Positions 14,497 through 18,836 of a stretch of 18,836 bases of DNA are shown here, piece after piece (position 1 is the stretch's first letter; the number at the start of each line of letters is the position of its first letter). The notes beneath the pieces are model-generated. The model was not told the origin of the DNA, ran no database searches, and worked only from the letters and a program-made list of their open reading frames with translations. The stretch is from an uncultured Chitinophagaceae bacterium. Lineage in GTDB: Bacteria; Bacteroidota; Bacteroidia; Chitinophagales; Chitinophagaceae. The translations under genes were made by a program, and so were the position numbers. Location: positions 1-18,836 of the forward strand of contig CAILAF010000159.1 in NCBI GenBank assembly GCA_903832075.1, written 5' to 3'.

Positions 14497-14627
14497 ACAA
14501 ATAAATGATGTTGCAAATATGCAAACGATTTGTTGAATAGTGAACAAAACGCAGAAGAGAGTGACACAACGAAGTATTATGGTAGCAATAAAGCCCGTTA
14601 ACAAAAACTTATCTTTTAAAAATTTAG

Positions 14628-14655
14628 TTGCATAAACAACTTTTTATTATTTTTG
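14628..14655 (+). promoter_or_regulatory. Candidate promoter of the thiolase gene
   Basis: TTG (14628-14630), a 17-bp spacer and TATTTTTG (14648-14655) match the Bacteroidota consensus with a perfect -7 element, the same spacing as the promoter at 5969. Transcription would begin near 14661, about 13 bases before the ATG at 14675, which argues against the in-frame TTG at 14666 as start. Confidence 0.7.
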
Positions 14656-14674
14656 GTATTCAAAATTGTTTGTC

Positions 14675-15853
14675 ATGCAAGAAGCATACATTGTTGCGGG
14701 TTACAGAACCGCAATTGCAAAAAGTAAAAAAGGTGGTTTTCGTTTTTTTCGTCCCGACGATTTAGCCGTTGAAGTAATTAAAGGATTGATGGCAAGTTTG
14801 CCGCAATTAGAAGCCAAACGTGTTGATGATGTAATTGTTGGAAACGCTGTACCTGAAGCGGAGCAAGGATTACAGTTTGGTCGTATTATCGCTGCACGTG
14901 CTGTTGGTTTGGATGCAGCAGGTATTACCATTAATCGTTATTGTGCCAGTGGATTGGAAAGTATTGCAATGGCAACAGCCAAAATACGAACCGGTATGGC
15001 TGATTGTATTATTGCCGGCGGAACAGAAAGTATGAGTTTGGTTCCTACTACCGGATGGAAAACTGTTCCTGCATATAGTATTACAAAAGATGAACCTGAT
15101 TATTATTTAGCAATGGGTTTAACTGCTGAAGCAGTTGCAAAAGAGTTTAAAGTAAACAGAGAAGATCAAGATGCATTTGCATTAAACTCTCATCAAAAAG
15201 CAAAACATGCAATTGATAATGGATATTTTAAATCGGGTATTCTTCCAATTAATGTTGAACAAGTATATGTAAATGAAAAAGGGAAGAGAGCTGTTAAGAA
15301 TTATATTGTTGATACAGATGAAGGTGTGCGTGCCGATACAACTGTTGAAGCATTAGGAAAATTAAAACCTGCTTTTGCATTAGGTGGAAGTGTTACTGCA
15401 GGCAACTCTTCTCAAACAAGTGATGGTGCAGCATTTGTTGTTGTAATGAGTGAAAGAATGGTGACTGAATTAAATCTAAAACCAATTGGCAGATTAGTGA
15501 ATTGTGCAAGTGCCGGTGTGCATCCGCGAATTATGGGAATTGGTCCGGTGGCTGCTATTCCAAAAGTTTTAAGGCAAGCAAATTTGAGTTTGAATGATAT
15601 TGATTTAATTGAATTGAATGAAGCCTTTGCTTCTCAATCATTGGCTGTTATTCGTGAATTAGGATTGAATAAAGACATAGTAAATATTAATGGTGGTGCC
15701 ATTGCATTAGGGCATCCATTGGGATGCACCGGTTGTAAATTAACCGTACAAATTTTGAATGATATGAAAAGATTAAATAAAAAATATGGTATTGTTTCAG
15801 CATGTGTTGGTGGTGGACAAGGCATTGCCGGAATCATTGAAAATATTACATAA
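14675..15853 (+). CDS. Thiolase (acetyl-CoA C-acyltransferase / acetyltransferase)
   Basis: The enzyme cleaves 3-ketoacyl-CoA with CoA, or runs in reverse to join two acetyl-CoA; it acts in the cytoplasm in fatty-acid oxidation or ketoacyl metabolism. From the ATG at 14675 it has 392 residues, the normal thiolase length, and starts MQEAYIVAGYRTAIAKS. Catalytic residues are in place: the nucleophile Cys90 in INRYCASGLES, the LNEAFASQ block, His347 in ALGHPLGCTG and Cys377 in SACVGGGQGIA. The segment GGTESMSLVPTTGWKTVP favours a FadA-type 3-ketoacyl-CoA thiolase, but no fadB-like partner is next to it, so I leave the substrate open and give no symbol. It has its own promoter and its own terminator, so it is probably a single-gene transcript. 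Confidence 0.92.
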   Translation: MQEAYIVAGYRTAIAKSKKGGFRFFRPDDLAVEVIKGLMASLPQLEAKRVDDVIVGNAVPEAEQGLQFGRIIAARAVGLDAAGITINRYCASGLESIAMATAKIRTGMADCIIAGGTESMSLVPTTGWKTVPAYSITKDEPDYYLAMGLTAEAVAKEFKVNREDQDAFALNSHQKAKHAIDNGYFKSGILPINVEQVYVNEKGKRAVKNYIVDTDEGVRADTTVEALGKLKPAFALGGSVTAGNSSQTSDGAAFVVVMSERMVTELNLKPIGRLVNCASAGVHPRIMGIGPVAAIPKVLRQANLSLNDIDLIELNEAFASQSLAVIRELGLNKDIVNINGGAIALGHPLGCTGCKLTVQILNDMKRLNKKYGIVSACVGGGQGIAGIIENIT

Positions 15854-15876
15854 TATTTTTTTAATAATTTTTTTCT

Positions 15877-15910
15877 AAAGAGTTTGAATGAAAAATTCAA
15901 ACTCTTTTTT
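15877..15910 (+). terminator. Intrinsic terminator of the thiolase gene
   Basis: A perfect 13-bp stem, AAAGAGTTTGAAT (15877-15889) with ATTCAAACTCTTT (15895-15907), closes a GAAAA loop and ends in a run of six T. It separates the thiolase gene from the stress-protein gene 87 bp further on. Confidence 0.9.
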
Positions 15911-15996
15911 GTATAACATCAATCATATCTCATTCTGACTTCTCTCATATTTTACGGCTTCATGCGATTCTACTTTTGTATTGAAAATAATTTGCA

Positions 15997-16833
15997 ATGG
16001 AAACAATTTTAATACCAACTGACTTTTCTGATACATCAAAGAATGCGGCGCTTTATGCAATTGATCTTGGAAAACAAATTAAAGCAAAAAAAATTATCTT
16101 ATACAACACTTATCAGGCACCGGTTTCAGTAAGTCCGGATCCCATGGTACCTGCTTTGGAAATATTTGATTTAAAGACTGTGAAAAAAACTAGTGAAGAG
16201 AATTTACAGTTATTTAAGTTTAAGTTTTTAGCATATTGTGATAATAGTCTTATTATTGAAACATTATGTGAGTTTAATATGTTGGCAGAAGGAATTGATG
16301 AAGTTTGCAGCAGACTTCATATTGATTTGATTGTAATGGGTATTACAGGCGGAGGCACAATTGAGGAATCATTATTTGGAAGTAATACAATTAAAGTAGC
16401 ACGCAATACTAATGTGCCTGTAATTATTGTACCTGCAAAAGCTAATTATACATCTATTCATAAAGTTGCGTTGGTAACTGATTTTTATAATGTGGCGCAT
16501 TCCATTCCTGTTGTACCAATTAAGAAAATATTGGATTCTACTTCTGCTGAATTACATATTGTTCATGTTGAAAGGGGCAGCGATGGTATTGACGATAATA
16601 CTTTTGAAAGTTCAGAAATGGATAAACTCTTTGAAGGATTTGAACCAAAATATCATTTTATTCATTCGGATGATTTTGTGGAAGGAATCAATGATTTTGT
16701 TTTTGATGAACAAATTGATTTGGTAATCATTGTTCCCAAAAAGCATGGATTATTTGAAAGTATTTTTAAGACAAGCCATACTAAACATTTAGCTTTTCAT
16801 AGCGATATCCCATTGATGGAAGTACATGGATAA
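15997..16833 (+). CDS. Universal stress protein with two UspA domains
   Basis: This cytoplasmic 278-residue protein is a tandem pair of UspA folds. Domain 1 (about 1-147) starts METILIPTDFSDTSKNAALYA and has a complete nucleotide-binding motif of the G-2x-G-9x-G-S type: Gly115, Gly118, Gly128, Ser129, within MGITGGGTIEESLFGSN; the domain ends NVPVIIVP. Domain 2 (about 150-278) starts KVALVTDFYN and ends HSDIPLMEV, but its glycine motif is lost (VPKKHGLFESIFKTSHTKH), so only the first domain is likely to bind ATP. This one-good, one-degenerate layout is common in Bacteroidota Usp proteins. The gene stands alone between the thiolase terminator and the convergent nadE, whose stop is 7 bp away. 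Its specific role cannot be read from the sequence. Confidence 0.92.
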   Translation: METILIPTDFSDTSKNAALYAIDLGKQIKAKKIILYNTYQAPVSVSPDPMVPALEIFDLKTVKKTSEENLQLFKFKFLAYCDNSLIIETLCEFNMLAEGIDEVCSRLHIDLIVMGITGGGTIEESLFGSNTIKVARNTNVPVIIVPAKANYTSIHKVALVTDFYNVAHSIPVVPIKKILDSTSAELHIVHVERGSDGIDDNTFESSEMDKLFEGFEPKYHFIHSDDFVEGINDFVFDEQIDLVIIVPKKHGLFESIFKTSHTKHLAFHSDIPLMEVHG

Positions 16834-16840
16834 TTATTAA

Positions 16841-18523
16841 TCAGCTTAAATATTTTCCAACAATTGGCACTCTTCTTCCAACACCAAATGCTTTTGGTGA
16901 TATGCGAATGATCGGGCAAAACTGATTGCGTTTATATTCATTGGTGTTTACCATCTTTAATGTTCTATCAACTAATGCTGCATCAAAACCTTGCGCTTTA
17001 ATTTCTTCAGGTCCTAATCTTCTTTCAATATATTGGTATAAAATTTTGTCTAAAATATTATAATCAGGTAAACTATCGCTGTCTTTTTGATTTGGTCTCA
17101 ATTCCGCACTGGGCGGCTTTTCTATGATATTGATTGGAATGATTTCTTTATTTCGATTGATATATTTTGCCAATGTATACACTTGCAATTTATAGCAATC
17201 ACCCAAAACACCTAATCCGCCTGCCATATCTCCGTATAATGTTCCATAACCGGTTGCCAATTCACTTTTGTTGGAAGTATTTAATAAGATATAACCGAAT
17301 TTATTTGCAATGCTCATCAAAATATTTCCACGAGTACGGCTTTGTAAATTTTCTTCTGCTAAAGAAAAAGGTAAATTATTAAAAACCGGTTTTAATGTAG
17401 ATAAAAAACTTTCGTACACTTCATCAATGCGAATGATGTTGTAAGGGTTATTTAAATTTTTACTTAATTCAATCGCATCATCTACTGAATGATCAGTGGA
17501 ATAAGGTGATGGCATAAGAACTGCTCTAACATTTTCTTTGCCCAAAGCTTCACATGCTAAAACCAAAGTAACTGCACTATCAATGCCACCACTAGAACCA
17601 ATGATGGCTTTGGTGAAATTCATTTTTTTAAAATAATCACGAATGCCCAATAGCAATGCTTGATATATCTGATCAATATTTAAATTTTCTTCTAATGAAA
17701 TCGGCAATAATTCTTTATCAGGTACTCTTGATGCAGGTTCAACGATTGGTGCATCAATTGTTCCATCGTTATTTAATATTACATATTCAATGGCTTCTTC
17801 AAACATGGGCAATGCTTTGCATAAATTAGCATGCTTATCAAAAATTAATGAAGCACCGTCAAATACAATCTCTGTTTGACTTCCAACAGCATTGCAATAG
17901 AATAACGGCAAATGATATTTGATAACATTCGATTTAATTACTGCTTTTCTATCTTCATCATGCGTATAATCAAAAGGCGAAGCACTTAAGTTTAATATCA
18001 GATCAGGTTGTTGTTTCATTAATTCATCCATCGGGCAATTTCTATACAAAGGATTATCACCCAAATTCCAAATGTCTTCACAAATAGTTACGGCTAATTT
18101 CTTTCCTTTAAAATTAATTACTTGCCAATCGTAAGCAGGTTCAAAATATCTGTATTCATCAAACACATCATAAGTTGGCAAACATGTTTTATGAATCTCT
18201 GCTTTTATTTCTTTTTCGTATAAAAAGAAAGCGGCATTAAATAAATCTTTTCCTTTTTTTATTTTGTTTCGTGCAGGTGAACCAATTAATACGCCAATGG
18301 TATCAGCATGTTTTTTTATTTCATCAATGCATTGATAACATTGATTGATAAAATCATTGAACTCAACAAAATCACGAGCAGGATAACCGCACACACACAT
18401 TTCGCTGAATAAAATTAAATCGCCACCTTTTGCTTTAGCTTCTTCAATGGCTGCAATAATTTTTTTTGTATTGCTTTCAAAATTTCCTACATGATAGTTT
18501 TGTTGTGCCAGAAAAATTTTCAT
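16841..18523 (-). CDS. nadE: Glutamine-dependent NAD(+) synthetase
   Basis: NadE makes NAD from deamido-NAD, ATP and glutamine in the cytoplasm. The 560-residue protein is the long, two-domain form. The N-terminal nitrilase-type glutaminase has a full triad: Glu41 in LFSEMCVCGYP, Lys112 in IHKTCLPTYDVFDE and Cys148 in VTICEDIW. The C-terminal synthetase has the PP-loop SGGIDSAV (311-318), the following MPSPYSTDHS, the NTSNKSELATGYGTLYGD stretch, and the ending PKAFGVGRRVPIV. The ATG at 18523 begins MKIFLAQQNYHVGNF, the expected start of the amidase domain. It is divergent from the gldB-like gene, with 106 bp between the two start codons. It converges on the Usp gene with no terminator in the 7-bp gap. 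Confidence 0.96.
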   Translation of the reverse strand: MKIFLAQQNYHVGNFESNTKKIIAAIEEAKAKGGDLILFSEMCVCGYPARDFVEFNDFINQCYQCIDEIKKHADTIGVLIGSPARNKIKKGKDLFNAAFFLYEKEIKAEIHKTCLPTYDVFDEYRYFEPAYDWQVINFKGKKLAVTICEDIWNLGDNPLYRNCPMDELMKQQPDLILNLSASPFDYTHDEDRKAVIKSNVIKYHLPLFYCNAVGSQTEIVFDGASLIFDKHANLCKALPMFEEAIEYVILNNDGTIDAPIVEPASRVPDKELLPISLEENLNIDQIYQALLLGIRDYFKKMNFTKAIIGSSGGIDSAVTLVLACEALGKENVRAVLMPSPYSTDHSVDDAIELSKNLNNPYNIIRIDEVYESFLSTLKPVFNNLPFSLAEENLQSRTRGNILMSIANKFGYILLNTSNKSELATGYGTLYGDMAGGLGVLGDCYKLQVYTLAKYINRNKEIIPINIIEKPPSAELRPNQKDSDSLPDYNILDKILYQYIERRLGPEEIKAQGFDAALVDRTLKMVNTNEYKRNQFCPIIRISPKAFGVGRRVPIVGKYLS

Positions 18524-18629
18524 AAAGCAAATTTCACGATTTGTATTGAATTTTACGAATTGTAGTTTTGATGAACATTATTAACAAAAACATTTGCAAT
18601 AATTCATTGAATTCACTTTAATTCGTGGT

Positions 18630-18836
18630 ATGAAAAAAACAGGATTTATTTTATTGATATTTTTTGTCATTGCTTGCAGGAATAAAAAAAATATTCCTGA
18701 TGTTTCAGGTATCCAGGTTAATTTAAAAGTAGAAAGATTTGAAAAAGATTTTTTTGCTATTGATACGAATCATTTATCTGCTTCTTTAGATACACTTGAT
18801 GCAAAATATCCCGATTTTCTAAAAAATTATTTATAT
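18630..18836 (+). CDS. gldB: Gliding-motility lipoprotein GldB-like (3' end cut by window)
   Basis: The frame is open from the ATG at 18630 to the window edge, giving 69 residues. It begins with a lipoprotein signal, MKKTGFILLIFFVIAC, with a lipobox FVIAC and the lipidated Cys16. The next residues follow the GldB pattern: NIPDVSGIQVNLKVERFEKDF with VERFEKDFF as the strongest block, then SLDTLDAKYPDF. GldB is a lipoprotein needed for gliding in flavobacteria, but homologues occur widely in Bacteroidota that do not glide, so motility is not implied. It is divergent from nadE. From memory, nadE often sits near gldB and gldC in this phylum, which supports the call. The rest of the gene is outside the window. 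Confidence 0.8.
   Translation, partial: MKKTGFILLIFFVIACRNKKNIPDVSGIQVNLKVERFEKDFFAIDTNHLSASLDTLDAKYPDFLKNYLY

Noticed and set aside
14497..14604. N-terminal extension of PyrD from a TTG at 14604
   Set aside because: Class 2 PyrD proteins start at the MYKIIRDILFQFDPE helix; the extra 36 residues have no family support and cover the likely promoter region.
15634..15900. Antisense ORFs opposite the thiolase and other large genes
   Set aside because: They have no recognisable protein features and mirror the codon pattern of the strongly supported genes on the other strand.

Overview
The window is low-GC, gene-dense chromosomal DNA from a member of the Bacteroidota, most likely near the Chitinophagales. 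The case rests on the protein families (GldB-like lipoprotein, DUF1361, an MG2-type secreted protein with a TonB-plug-like end, a TolB/BamA-like outer-membrane protein), on promoters of the TTG-N17-TAnnTTTG type, and on the lack of purine-rich Shine-Dalgarno sites. No rRNA, tRNA, CRISPR array, insertion sequence or phage gene was seen. It reads as core chromosome, not an accessory island.

Layout. 1-1187: end of a phosphate-uptake operon (partial pstB, then phoU). 1188-1631: a non-coding stretch with three successive intrinsic-terminator hairpins, two of them inside a tandem duplicated unit of about 135 bp. 1632-4058: large secreted MG2/plug-like protein. 4064-5884, minus strand: a PhoB/PhoR-like response regulator and histidine kinase, separated by an inverted array of 7-bp repeats. 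6015-8195: secreted protein of unknown role whose C-terminus looks like a clan CD (caspase/gingipain-like) cysteine-peptidase fold. 8192-8830, minus: glyoxalase-II-like metallo-beta-lactamase-fold hydrolase. 8977-12357: outer-membrane protein with a dead peptidase-like N-terminus, a TolB-like middle and a BamA-like barrel. 12381-14496, minus: apparent operon pyrD - dgkA (frameshifted) - DUF1361. 14675-15853: thiolase. 15997-16833: tandem universal-stress protein. 16841-18523, minus: glutamine-dependent NAD synthetase. 18630 to the edge: start of a gldB-like lipoprotein gene.

How they fit together. pstB, phoU and the nearby two-component pair form a plausible phosphate-sensing module; the kinase has two close membrane segments and almost no external domain, as expected for a kinase told about phosphate by Pst/PhoU. 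Three large exported proteins (1632, 6015, 8977) are envelope components of unknown role. dgkA and DUF1361 are membrane proteins co-transcribed behind pyrD. The others (hydrolase, thiolase, Usp, NadE) are housekeeping genes.

The points most worth checking are the one-base frameshift in dgkA at an 8-bp homopolymer, which is also a perfect -1 slippery site; a 7-bp repeat family found both between the regulator genes and inside pyrD; the duplicated terminator-bearing unit after phoU; and the putative caspase-like domain.
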